This document shows, piece by piece, positions 46,758-57,435 of a stretch of 64,000 nucleotides of DNA. Location of the stretch: assembly GCF_022539505.1 (NCBI RefSeq), contig NC_061513.1, forward strand, positions 350,157,696-350,221,695. The letters run 5' to 3'. Numbering within the stretch: the first letter of the stretch is position 1; the number at the start of each line of letters is the position of its first letter. Made by a program: the position numbers and the translations under genes. The notes beneath the pieces are model-generated. The model was given only the letters and a program-made list of their open reading frames with translations. It had not been told where the DNA came from and ran no database searches. Source of the stretch: Lolium rigidum (lineage: Eukaryota; Streptophyta; Magnoliopsida; Poales; Poaceae).

Positions 46758-47419
46758 ACTTCACCTACAGGAGTGGCGTTAGCAGTGATGTCATCCATGT
46801 GGTGATCAATTCTTTCACAAAATTATGAAATAATTCTGAAATATAATTGAAGCTTAACTGAAACATGAATATTTTTGTGAAACAAACCGGAGTAACGTCA
46901 GCGGTGACGTCATTAGCTTCACTTTTTGTCACAATGTTTCACAATGTTTTTTAGTTCCATAGAAGTTTCACTTGTGTTTAAATTATCAGTTTTATATTAG
47001 ACAAATGTCAGAACGCTCACCAATCTTAAAGCAGGGAGTGGACGCTAGATGTGGCACCGGTAGGTGATGTTGCCGAACACAGCGATTTTACCGACAACAG
47101 TACCTACCGGTGCCACATCTAGCGTTCACTCCCTGCTTTGAGATTGGTGAGCCTTTTGACATTTGTCCAATATAAAACTAATAATTGAAACAAGTGAAAT
47201 TTTTATGAAAGTAGAGTGATACATGTAAAACATTGTGAAACACTGTGACAAAAAGTGAAACTGATGACATCACTGCTGACGTCACTCCAGTTTGTTTCAC
47301 AAAAATATTGGTGTTTCACTTATATTTCAATTATGTTTCAAATTTGTTTCATAATTTTTTGAAAAAATTGGTCACCACATGGGTGACATCACTGCTGATG
47401 TCACTCCTATAGGTGAAGT
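46758..47419. mobile_element. long foldback (palindromic) element
   Basis: The left arm 46758-47065 and right arm 47102-47419 are inverted copies over more than 300 bp with a 36-base loop. Matching landmarks: ACTTCACCTA at the tips, GATGTCA, CACAAAAATATT, CACTTTTTGTCACA, CACCAATCTTAAAGCAGGGA and GGCACCGGTAGGT next to the loop. No coding sequence. I found no target duplication, but the right tip abuts a Helitron-5'-like sequence. Confidence 0.85.
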
Positions 47420-48349
47420 CTCTACTTATATTATATTATATTATTATATTAAAAGGAGGAACTGGTTCTGTTTCCTTCGGTCGGAGGTTTTGTCCTACAT
47501 ATTTTCTATATGACCAATTTACCCTTCCACCGCGCCATCAGAAACGAAAAGGACAGTAAAGGAACCGGAAAGGAATTACCGCATCATCAGAATTGGATAC
47601 CATTAGAAATAAAACTCCACCAATTACACAACTAATTATCTACCCTACTTAAAAAGAAGGAAGCTCTACCCTATTCTCCTCACCGTACCAATACGTCAAA
47701 TGCTTTTGGTCGTCCTCGTCATTCCTGCCCCGCCCAAAAATAATGGCTCAATCATCTCCGCTTCCTCCGCCTCTCCATTCTCCCCCTCCCCTCAGAGGAT
47801 TCGGGGATCCAAACTCCCCTCCGGACCCCTCCCCCCCGCTTCAGTCCTAGATAAGACACCGGCGGCGCCCTCCCCTCCTGCCTTGCGCGTCACCTAAATC
47901 TCCTGCAACGAAAACCCACATGGAAGAATCCACGGGTATCAACATATGCAACAACAGAGCTTCGACGAATAGGCACTTGCGGCTGCGGACGGCGAGGAAG
48001 GCGCGACATTAGAGGCAATGGTTGGCCACGGCCAGAGATGCTGGTTCTGCTCAACCTCGCCGCCGCATTGTCGCAGCCCGCCGCCCCCAGCTCTTCGCTA
48101 TCGACCGCATCGAGCCCACACAGCCGCCCCCCAGCTCTTTCAGGTCTACCTCCCACCACCGAGGTCCGCCTCTCACCGCTCATGGAATGAGAAGTTAAAC
48201 ATGTTGACCCCAGAAAATTGCTTTAGTGTGGTATAGTAAAAATTCCCCGTCTCTCCAAATTAGGTCCCCATCTCATTTTTTTTCAAGGAATGTAAAAAAG
48301 GATTTTTTTTCGAGGAATCCCGGCCCATCTCATTAGTAAATACCCTGAT
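47420..48349. other. Helitron 5' segment and GC-rich exon-like stretch
   Basis: An AT-rich start is followed near 47700-48200 by a GC-rich, proline/serine-coding block resembling the 5' exon or leader of a grass gene (GTCCTAGATAAGACACCGG region). No domain is recognised in any frame. Confidence 0.35.
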
Positions 48350-48457
48350 GAAAGAGATGATCTTCTTCTTGTGTTTTTTTGCAGCCACGTGTAAGGGGGT
48401 CTGATCTAGCAAGGCAGAAACATGAGCATCTGCATCGAGGATCTGAATATATATCAA
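48350..48457 (-). pseudogene. possible ankyrin-repeat gene fragment
   Basis: The minus strand reads ILDADAHVSALLDQTPLHVAA followed by KKHKKKIISFI. The TPLHVAA core preceded by a short turn and followed by a basic helix matches the ankyrin-repeat consensus. Only one repeat is seen and the frame soon runs into low-complexity sequence, so it is at most a captured exon fragment. Confidence 0.35.
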
Positions 48458-50350
48458 GGTACTTTCTGGTGTGATTTACTTGTTGATACAGTTTTTTTTA
48501 TCAAAACTTCCTGTTTTACATAAGCACGTTGCCCCTCATATTTGTGAGCTATAGTCCTTCTGTCGTAGCCGAGCTCCACTATGTAGCTTTGTACGACCTA
48601 TTGAAGCTGATTTGTATCATGTGTTAACATGTTGCACTACATCATGGGGAAGGAAGTAAATTGAATTAACTACCACTTATAATTGATTGTCAGGTTTTGG
48701 TTTCATTGTGTCAACCAGAAGAGGTGCTTTTTAAGGGTCCGCCATTCTGTTACAAGTTGTTATGCATTCTGTTTTTGCCAGTTTTTCTGCCCCAGTTCAA
48801 TTGTTGACACCATTTAGGCCTGCTAAATTTTGAGTTGTTGATAATCCTTGTTTAGGCAAATTAATTCTCACGTGCTGCTTTCAATATTGCACCAGAATAC
48901 AGGTTTCAAAACAAATTAATTCATGTGTTTCAGTTTTTTTCTGCCTATCTACAACTTATGATGTCAATTGTAAGCTTACATGAGACGTAGTACATTTCTG
49001 TTCTCACATGCCAGTTATTGCACATCATCTGATGTTGTGGACCACATGATCTCTGTGCCCTCCCATGAAGCTGTGATAGGAGCATGGCTTGGTGCTTGGC
49101 CTATGCCCCTTGACTTGGGAGAGACCTTGGCAGCCAAAGAGACCGATTGTGATTCTCATGCACTATGTTGTGAACTACCTCTGCAAAGGGCATGTACTAT
49201 GAAATTACAAGATTATATGGAGATGTTTATGCATGTTCCATAGATAAATACATTATCAACTTAAAAACTATCTTGTGCACTAAATTTTCAGATATGTCAA
49301 ACTTGGATTAGGCTTCCTTTTCTGAGTCTTATAGTTGACAATGTGTTTTTTTTTCTCTGGAAACATACCCATTCTGTAGTTACTTTCTTGCATCTTCTAT
49401 CGTGATAATTTGTGCTAGCTGCAATTGTTTTATCTCGCAGTTTTATTCCTGCTCTTCAACACTACATAACTGAGTTGTTTACTCCTATTTACACATTTTA
49501 TATTGAGAACCATCCACTGATTGCATACTTCTCGCAGGTAATGTTTTTGTGATGTGGATATGCTACATTTGATGTGGAGGCATATGCTCAAGGCTCTTGG
49601 TCATCTAATGGAAATACACAGCAGAGAAGATCAATTGTTCCAAAGTGGAGATTATGAAAGGTTGTCATTTTTTGATTAGCAGTATCTTACACTAATGGGT
49701 TTCTGGACATGTGGACCATGCATTCATTTTTTATGCTGGCCGGTGAAACAATTTGTCCAGCTTAGGTCATAGTCACTTTGGTTGAGCCTGTTATGTTTCC
49801 CACATGTAACATTTAAATGTATTCTTTTTAGTTTTCCTTTAATATTGTACCAATACGAAGTATAATTTATGTTTGACATATATGCTTTTACATGAGAGCC
49901 TTTGCTACTGATCCTTGTAAAAAATGATAATTTTTGGTTAGAAGAAAGCTTGTAAACATAAGATTTGTTTTGTACTCGACTAAAAGAAATGTGTAACTAA
50001 GAAATGCATAACTATGAAGTCGAGATGATTAATTATGTGTTTGGTAAGAGGCCACAACTTTGTAAGTTGGCCGTATTGTGTTCAAATCAGTTTGCTTCTT
50101 CTTTCTGAATTTGTCACAAGTAGTTTACTGATTTTGATTATGTTTCCTGTATAGGTCCAGGACTTCTGTAAACTGGACAAAATTATCTTTGATTTATTAC
50201 ATGTTGGGAGCATCATACAGTGATATTGAATTGTTATTAGTTTCAGATGAAATTGCCAGTGAGATATCTTCAGAGCCATCTATTACTTTGAAACAGACTA
50301 ATAAAAGATAGTGGGTGTTTGAATAGTTTATTAGGGGTGGTAAGCACATC
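48458..50350. other. intron-like AT-rich sequence without recognised exons
   Basis: T-rich sequence with several possible splice sites (for example CTCGCAGGTAATG near 49534). A short frame at 48980-49243 has no recognisable domain. This would fit captured intronic DNA but I cannot identify the gene. Confidence 0.3.
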
Positions 50351-50406
50351 TTGTTAAGAGGCATGAGTACGTCCACTGAGAAGCTATTCTACCAGAGACA
50401 ACATGA

Positions 50407-51018
50407 ATGGGATGTTCAGAACTCGTTGGTCCTTTTTCTCTTGGCGAAGGCCCAACCTTGTGTCAGCGTATATTTGTTTCAGCAGCTCATCGAGCAATAT
50501 CTTTGGAACACCCAGCAGCTGGAGCAGGTAGTTCGCAGGTCCAGGAAGGACGAGCTAAGGGCGCCATGGTGAACCGGCACGGCAACACGGCCGCGCGTCG
50601 ACTACAGAGATTTCGAAAGAGGCACAGAGCAGCTACGAGCAGAGACAAGCTATCACCATGCCATCTGGCCGACCCGACGCCGAGATCGCCATCATCATCG
50701 ACGACATGTACAAAAGAAGAATCACACGGGCATTCTATGTCATTATCGACGGTTGTGTGGCCAAAGCACACGGATGGGATGAGGATGCTGAAGGACGCTT
50801 GCCGTTCTTATCTGGTGATGCATTGGAGTTTGGCGTTTCTAATGCCAATGAGGTTTGATCAGCAGGCAATAGTCTTGGTCGCTCCAATGTTGCTGGTCAT
50901 GTCAGCATGCGCAATCGTCGATACTAGACAACTCATAATCGACTTAAGCATCATGGTTCAATATTTTGACAAGCCTGCTTATGGATTTGATTATGTGCTC
51001 CGTGTGGACGTGTCATGA
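50407..51018 (+). CDS. hypothetical ORF, no recognised domain (doubtful)
   Basis: A 203-codon open frame, arginine/serine-rich in the first half and more hydrophobic in the second. A second overlapping frame (50658-50858, AEIAIIIDDMYKRRITRAFY) looks equally protein-like, which makes it uncertain which, if either, was coding. It lies inside the candidate Helitron just before the nested LINE. It could be two out-of-phase pieces of a captured gene. I assign no function. Confidence 0.25.
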   Translation: MGCSELVGPFSLGEGPTLCQRIFVSAAHRAISLEHPAAGAGSSQVQEGRAKGAMVNRHGNTAARRLQRFRKRHRAATSRDKLSPCHLADPTPRSPSSSTTCTKEESHGHSMSLSTVVWPKHTDGMRMLKDACRSYLVMHWSLAFLMPMRFDQQAIVLVAPMLLVMSACAIVDTRQLIIDLSIMVQYFDKPAYGFDYVLRVDVS

Positions 51019-51050
51019 TTTGGTTGACCGTGCAAGCAAGAGCACATGTG

Positions 51051-51061
51051 TGCGATCTCTC
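51051..51061 (+). repeat. target-site duplication of nested LINE, left copy
   Basis: TGCGATCTCTC, repeated at 54400-54410. Confidence 0.85.
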
Positions 51062-51125
51062 TTTTTTTTTTGAACAAGTGAAGGCCCCGGAGGCGCCAAA
51101 TTTCATTCAACTCATAGACATTGTA

Positions 51126-52218
51126 CGAAATTTTGATAAAATGGACCACATGCCCCAATGAATTGTCAAAAAGGACCACCCGTAAATGAAATTGTCAAAA
51201 AAGACCACATCGCTGTGGCGGCAGGGGCTGCCAGGCAACACGTGGCACATGCCGCCGCAGCCCGTGGCGGCAGGCCCTACCGCCGTTGCATGTGGCGGCA
51301 CCCGTTGCATGTGGCGGCACGTCAGGCCAGCTGTGGTCGACGTCGGACGGATTGAGCCCTGCCGCCACAGCCCCTGGCGGCAGGATGGCGTGGTAGTGCC
51401 TGTGGCGGCATCCCTGCTCCACGAACTGTTCGAGCGCGAGGGGCGGAATATAGCATGCAAGAACCCGGTTTGGCAAGATGTGCACTGCCGCTATCATTAC
51501 AGAGTTATCTACGTAGTGCTGGACAGACCTAGGCCCAGTTCTTTTGGCGGCTTCTCCGAGAAGCTGCCCTCCCCCCAGCTTCCTGGGGAAGCCAGTGACA
51601 AAATTTTGTGAGGCTTCCAAATTAGTTTAGCCTTAGCTATTCTAGAAGCCTCGGAAAATTTTAGAACCGGCTTCCCCAGGAAGCTGGGGGAGGGCAGCTT
51701 CTCCGAGAAGCCGCCAAAAGAACTGGGCCCAAATCTGTTTCTCATGCATGGTTGTCTTGCAGTGGGAGAAGATCGATCAGCAAAAGCGAGCTGCTCATTC
51801 ATTATCAACGTAAACATTAGCAAGTAGCAACTACTGATCAGTAGTGGATAAGCAGACGGTCGGCTCGCGCTAGAACAGTCCGCGGCACTGGCTGATGATG
51901 CTTCCGACGAGGACTCAGGGGTGCCGCCACGGGCTATGGCGGCAAGGCCTGCCACCCTACCATGACATCCTGCCGCCAGGAGCTGTGGCGGCAGGGCCCA
52001 CTCCGTCCGACGGCAGCTGACGGCGACCACGACTGGCCTAACGTGCCACCACATGCAATGGCGGCAGGGCTTGCCGCCACGAGCTATGGCGGCATTTGGC
52101 ACGTGTTGCCTGGCAGGCCTTGCCGCCACTGTAAGGTGGTCTTTTTTGGCAATTTCGTTCACATGTGGTCCTTTTTGACAATTCATTGAGACATGTGGTC
52201 CATTTTGTCAAAATTTCG
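51126..52218. mobile_element. long-inverted-repeat transposon with 8-bp TSD and GGCGGCA arrays
   Basis: ACATTGTA lies directly outside both ends (51118-51125 and 52219-52226). The ends CGAAATTTTGA are perfect inversions. Arms of about 310 bp share AAAATGGACCACATG, AATTGTCAAAAAGGACCAC and a block of alternating GTGGCGGCA and TGCCGCCA motifs (about sixteen in total). The core (51441-51904) contains a separate MITE. No transposase. hAT or Mutator-type mobilisation fits the 8-9 bp duplication. Confidence 0.87.
51532..51729. mobile_element. MITE with ~63-bp terminal inverted repeats
   Basis: GGCCCAGTTCTTTTGGCGGC at the left is inverted at the right end, and the match continues through CTTCTCCGAGAAGCTGCCCT and CCAGCTTCCTGGGGAAGCC. 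The loop is about 70 bp. No clear target duplication. It sits in the core of the inverted-repeat element, making a four-level nest. Confidence 0.85.
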
Positions 52219-52235
52219 ACATTGTACAACATGTA

Positions 52236-52496
52236 TTACATAGCCCTGAATTGGGAAGATTGAAGCATTGAGATGTTGGGACAGAGGCTATTCCTATGAT
52301 CTGAATTAAAAGAACCGAAGATAGGCGAAGACAAATATTGCCTAATCGCCTGATGAGCACAGTTATGAGCTACTCTGTTGAAATCCCTTTTAATATGATA
52401 TACTGCTGCATCAAGAGATTGAGTGACCTGTAAGTAATCTGCAATATGATATATATGCTTCTTATATCCCAGAAAACTTGCGGAGCTAATGCACAT
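52236..52496 (-). pseudogene. LINE ORF2 C-terminal RNase H-like fragment
   Basis: The minus-strand frame includes YLQVTQSLDAAVYHIKRDF and NRVAHNCAHQAIRQYL, the end of the RNase H-like domain of plant LINEs, and finishes before the 3' UTR. It belongs to the LINE at 51062-54399. The domain's first half and everything back to the linker are missing. Confidence 0.8.
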
Positions 52497-52625
52497 GTTG
52501 AGACTGCAACCTTCTTTGAGTTTCTCGGAGCGATTGTGTCCAAAATCTCCTGGCTGTCGGGGATGGAATATGTATAGTCTTGGGTTTCTCAGAGCGATTG
52601 TGTCCCAGTAAAAGGCTTCCCAATG

Positions 52626-53743
52626 TTAGCATTTGTAGAGGCAAAGATGTCTTGGGTTTCTTTTGACAATGGCATGATGGAAGAAAGAGGTATTCCTGTC
52701 ACCATCCTTAATCCACTGTTTTTTTGCTTTCTGCATGTAAGAGTCAGTTAGTTTAGTCATTGTCTGCTCATACCTTGTGACTAGAGATGCCTCTAGATTG
52801 TGGTCTTGATTAACTAGTGGCTTCATTTGAATTTGTTTGATTTGCTCTTCTAGATTGTTGAGCTCTTGTTGTAATGGCTTTTTCTTTTTGCACCAAATCT
52901 TGAGTGCACCTGCAAGATGGTTAGTCCTAGAAGAAAAAGGTTATCCATAGTTGAGAGCCAGGCAGATTTAGCATGATCCTGGAAATCTTGTTCTTTAATC
53001 CACCAATTTTCAAATTTAAAAGAACGTTTAATCCTACGAACAGTTCCATTAGTAGATAGCAAAATAGTTGCATGGTCACTAAGTCTACGAATAATGGCAT
53101 GTTGTAGACATTAGAGATAGGATAAGTAGCACACCATTCAGCATTTACCATGCATTTGTCAAGCCTTGCGAAAGTGGGTTTCGAAGAAAATCTCTTATTT
53201 GTTCAAGTATAGGCCAGACCGGTGTAACCCAAATCAAATAAACCACATTCTTTGACAAAAGAGCTAAAAGCATGCATACGAGAGTGATTAATATTTGGAG
53301 AACGTTTATCCATATCATACAAGAGATCATTCATATCGCCTAAACATAGCATAGGAAGCTTATAGTTATTATACACAAAAGCAGCCACTTCATCCCAAAT
53401 TTGACTAGTTTGGCGATGGTAAGGGACGCCATAAATACAAACTAAGCCAAACTTCTGATTACTATCCGTAACAACTACGGTAGCTAAAATCACATGGAAA
53501 CTACTACTGTAAATAGTAACTTGAATATCGTCAGTCCACATCAGCCAAAGCCCCCCTAGTGCCACCGAGAGGGAACTACAATGCTATATGCCATGTTAAA
53601 CCTAGTAACCAGATCAGAAGAATTTACCTTAGAGGATTTTATTTCAGAGAAGAAGGGGAGTAAATCATCCTCGCAAGGTAGCACATCTTCTCGCTGCGAA
53701 GGCTCTTCCCCATGCCATTGCAGTTCCAACCAATGGCTTTCAT
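52626..53743 (-). pseudogene. LINE ORF2 endonuclease and linker (frameshifted)
   Basis: ORF2 begins MKAIGWNCNGMGK at 53743. The endonuclease fold follows: GGLWLMWTDDIQVTIYSSS, FGLVCIYGVPYH, the active-site-like LCLGDMNDLL and YTGLAYT near 53205. Then come FARLDKCMVNAEW near 53165 and the linker WIKDGDRNTSFFHHA near 52700. Frames shift near 53570 and 53200. After the linker the sequence jumps to the C-terminal fragment at 52496, so the polymerase core was deleted. Confidence 0.85.
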
Positions 53744-54399
53744 GACACATGTAATCACAGCTCTAGTCCTGGCCGACTCCACCCAAAGATGTCAGCAACC
53801 ATCGAACAATCTATCCCTCCACGTATCCCTTCTCCCAGCTAAAATTCCAACAATAGGGGTCAAACCGCCTAGCTGTTGAAACTCGAACGACAACACAACT
53901 TCAGAAGGGTGGTGCACAAGATGAGCTTCACCCAGGACTGAATCCGGCCTTCCTACCGTGACTCTCAGCTGGTGTTGATTAGCCAATAGGGTGGCTGATG
54001 CACAACATAATAGTCACAACCTTGAGGTGATTGGGTGAATCTGCTTGCAAAGGATCAGAAATAACAAGGGGATTGTAGAGAAGCGTTTTGGCAGATTGAA
54101 ACAGATCAGGGGACAACATATTTGATGGGACAAATCAGAGGAAGAATATTTGGGAAAGAAACGATTTGGGGATTTTTAAATGTGAGGGAAATCTAGGAGA
54201 TAGAGAGATTGAACGGTGGGGAAGAAGCAGATCGTGAGGGGATGAGCAAGGAAGAGAGAAAGCATGAGAAATTTGATCTGAAGAGGAAGCAAATGGAGAT
54301 AATCAAAGGTCAAAGATCGGCATGTCGCCATTCTCAGGCATGTCGCCAGTAGTCGCCATACGTCGCGATACTTTCGCCCTAGTTTCTACGTGGTGTTGC
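53744..54399 (-). other. LINE ORF1 tail and 5' untranslated region
   Basis: A short minus-strand frame (53986-53792) lies just before ORF2 and may be part of ORF1. The outer part is purine-rich on the plus strand (CTCTCTC-type leader on the minus strand), typical of LINE 5' regions. The element ends at the duplication 54400-54410. Confidence 0.5.
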
Positions 54400-54816
54400 T
54401 GCGATCTCTCTCTCAATCAGATCAACCAAGAGAAAATTTTGGTTGAGTTGAATTAATTATCCTTCTTAGATATTAGCAACATACTAAGATTATGATTTGG
54501 TATTGTACTGTATTATTTAGGTTGTAAAACGGATATTATTTGATAAGTTTAGCTCAACCTTTACCATTACAAATTATAAATAAAAGAGGTTTGGTATCTG
54601 TTTTTTAATCTATATGTGAATTACGGACAGTGGCACTAGGTCTGCACAAGTGTATAGCAGATTTTGGATATGTTTTGTGCATTTATATATTAGAAATTTG
54701 TGTGCTTTTTATGCATTTGTACAGAAGAATTTTTTGTTTGCATTTATGTATGTGTACACAATAATTTAAATTTATAATATGGAAGTACAAGCTGGTGACA
54801 CCGATTTTTTTTGTTT

Positions 54817-54846
54817 CCCGTTGCAACGCACGGGCAAGTTTTCTAG
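54817..54846 (+). mobile_element. Helitron 3' terminus (hairpin + CTAG)
   Basis: CCCGT-TGCAACGC-ACGGG (54817-54834) forms a 5-bp stem, followed eight bases later by CTAG (54843-54846) and a T. It matches the grass Helitron 3' consensus and the other ends at 44111-44139 and 27108-27134. Confidence 0.65.
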
Positions 54847-57435
54847 TTTTCTTTTAAAAGAGGGTTTCGCAAACTTACCCACATAGCACGTACGATCACG
54901 CGGATGCCTCCCTGCAGCAGAGAAATCTCGATCCGGCGCTGCTGCAAGCGCCCTCGCCTCCAGTCGTCCTCAACCCTCGCTATACCGGTTGTCGTCTTCG
55001 TCCACCCACCTTGTTGCTCGGCCACGACATGGTGTTTCTCATCCGCGCGCTGCTCTCGAGGCGACCGCATCGGCTGCGGCTTCCTACGGTTCACCGACCC
55101 ACCATTCTAGCCAAGCTTGACCAGGTCGCGTAGATAGGTGGAGCAGGAGGAGACGATGGGGATGGGGGTTGGGAGGTCGGTTGCTGGAGAAGTGAAACAT
55201 GGAGGAGGAAATTGGGACCTGAGATGCCTGGGAGAGGGATCCTTCTCTGCTGCTGCCACGCACCGGCGACGGCTTCGTATGGTTCGCCGACCCGCCGTGT
55301 TGGACAAGCTTGAACAGGTCTCGTAGATAGATGGAGCAGGAGCAGAAGATGGGGAGGGGAGGCCGGTTACTGGACAAGTGAAGAACGGAGGAGGGGATTG
55401 AGATCGGAGTTGCCTGGGATAGTCACGGAGATCCTTCTCTGATGCTTCTTGCGCAAGGCCTTCTCTGTTGGTGCCAACTTGCTATGTGGTTCTCTCTTTT
55501 GAGTCCTCTGATCCATGATTTTACTCACGCTTCACAGTTCAAAAGGTATATTTTCGTTGATCTGTAGAGGCCACTGAAAACATAGCCGGCAACAAGAGCA
55601 TTGCTCCATCAGTGATAAGCTGCATTCTTGATCTATTTCGCTATCAGGTGAAATATCGTGATATGTATAAGAGTTTTAGAAAGATCTATCAATCTTTTGA
55701 GAATTTTTCATGTGAAATATCTAGGGTATTAGGTGACTAATGGGAAAATACCGTTATAGGAGCCGCGAGTATTAGATGGACAATGAAATCTTATTTAGAA
55801 AGAACACTATATTTATCTAGATTATATAAGAATCAGTATCTTGGAAGTCTATGTTTAGGCAATTCAACTGATGCAATGTTAATATGGATGTCAGGTTTTA
55901 TAAAAACAAGGCACCATTGTACTTTCCACCTATTTATATTCAATACTAATATGGAAGTCTATGTTCATTATTCACATTCTTTTCTTTTTATTTTGTTAGC
56001 ACCAGTTGGGTGTTCCTTCAGCCTAGGACATGTATGTTCAACACAAATGGGCATCCTTACTTTTCATAAGTTTGATACCCATAGTTTGAGAGTTTAAAAT
56101 GCTGCCACTAGACATAGCTAGCATATTCTTGTGTTACTGTAGTACATGTCTATTTCTAGACATGCATATGATTCAATTCTAAATCTGTCAAAATAGTGGA
56201 TCTGAATCTAGACTTCCATGCTATACTCTTTGAACCGAGAGCAGCTAAAACCTACAAGAGGTATATTATTTAAATCTAAATAATTTGTTGAGTCAGTAGC
56301 TTCTTCTATATGTGTATGCTGTAGGATGTAGCATACAGCCTGATATTTTCATAGCTTTGGTTTGTCCTTTATTCAGTATTGTTATTTGTACAAAAAATGA
56401 AGTGTTATTTGTACTAGCAAAAATAATAAGTAACAGTAGTATTTTCCTGTACAGTAAGCCGACAAGGTTGTATAAGATGTTCCTTTTTTTCAGTCCTATA
56501 AATTTGCATAAGGATAAAGGTTCTGTTGTGTTCGACATGAATTGTGCGGTGGGATGCAGGTTACCTTTTGCAACCAGCGGCCTTGATACATGCCGTCGGG
56601 TATGTGCTGTGTCTCTCTTTCCTTTCTACTGCCATTTATGTTTATTGCCATATTATATTTTACTTTGAGACCAAATATAGCGAGAAGGTCTACTTTTTTA
56701 TTGCAATAATTGTTCCTTTTTAAACATGAATCTTTTTTTATTTGCTACATTGGGCCAAGGTGTTGTTAGAATTCTCATATGCCACCGAAGTGATTCGCCT
56801 AATCATCTTTGTGGATTAAGTTGATATGTTTGGGTCTCTATCAAACCGGAAGATCTGACCTTTTTATTTTGTCGATTCTAAGTTCTTCATGTATCATTCT
56901 TGTCAAATAGACAAATGTTAGATCTATCTGTTGGGTAACAACATTGATCGTGGTAAGATCCCAATTTAAGATAGAAAAAAGTGATTTCTATTCTCGTTGC
57001 CCTCATGTCTTTAGTTGTACTCAGTTTTCCCCAGCTCCTTAGTTTTTCCTCAGTTTTCCCCAAGCCCTTGTTTGAAACCCGCAGAAGGAGCTCAGACGGC
57101 AGGATTCCCGTTTATTTGACTATTCCGTGCTGACGTGTGGGGCCGCGTCGCGTGGGGCTGGTAGAAAGGGACCGCGTGGGACAGGACGAGACAGCGTTTG
57201 GTTGCACGTGAGCAGGAGCTGGATTATGTCTCTCTCGGCCCAAATTGTTATTTTTAAGAGTACCTTTTCCCCCTCTTTCTCTCTATCCTTTTTCACCTAA
57301 TTAGTATCAAATCTAGAGAAGCTTGCATTTATGTCTTTCTTCAATTATTTGTGCCTTTTGGCCCTCGTTGTTTGCCTAATATGGCAGCAAATCTAGCACT
57401 CTCTCTGGTCCATATGTATGTTGTTAAATCTAGAA
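54847..57435. other. unassigned stretch; holds a tandem duplication at its left
   Basis: GC-rich sequence at 54890-55470 (tandem duplication), then AT-rich sequence with short unrecognised frames (for example 55783-56097 and 56312-56668). The phrase CTCAGTTTTCCCCA is repeated near 57018 and 57048. No gene is supported. Confidence 0.35.
55077..55462 (+). repeat. 193-bp period tandem duplication
   Basis: CGGCTTCCTACGGTTCACCGACCC at 55077 recurs in diverged form at 55270 (CGGCTTCGTATGGTTCGCCG). Both continue with AAGCTTGA(C/A)CAGGTC, CGTAGATAG and TGGAGCAGGAG, ending in GATCCTTCTCTG. The copies differ at roughly a fifth of positions, so the duplication is old. Confidence 0.85.

Larger units (their letters stand above)
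51062..54399 (-). mobile_element. internally deleted LINE with 11-bp TSD
   Basis: TGCGATCTCTC flanks it on both sides. The plus-strand T-run at 51062-51071 is its poly(A), followed by the minus-strand 3' UTR phrase AATTTGGCGCCTCCGGGGCC. ORF2 starts at 53743 with an endonuclease and linker; the C-terminal RNase H-like piece follows at 52496-52236. Reverse transcriptase and zf-RVT are missing. A long-inverted-repeat element (51126-52218) has inserted into the 3' UTR. Net of that insertion the LINE is about 2.2 kb. Confidence 0.9.
47419..54846 (+). mobile_element. candidate Helitron carrying captured sequence and nested insertions
   Basis: The left end TCTCTACTTATATTATATTA and following AAAAGGAGGAAC resemble grass Helitron 5' ends. 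The right end has CCCGTTGCAACGCACGGG (54817-54834) followed by CTAG at 54843-54846 and then T. Between them are intron/exon-like low-copy sequence (47700-51050), an ankyrin-like fragment, and a LINE nested at 51062-54399. No Rep/helicase is seen, so it would be non-autonomous. The right end is more convincing than the left, which is preceded by G and not A. Confidence 0.5.

Noticed and set aside
51195..51620. 141-codon frames on both strands in the GGCGGCA block, and a 225-codon minus-strand frame at 51509-52186
   Set aside because: They lie in the inverted-repeat transposon, are open on both strands because the motifs are GC-rich, and cross the nested MITE.
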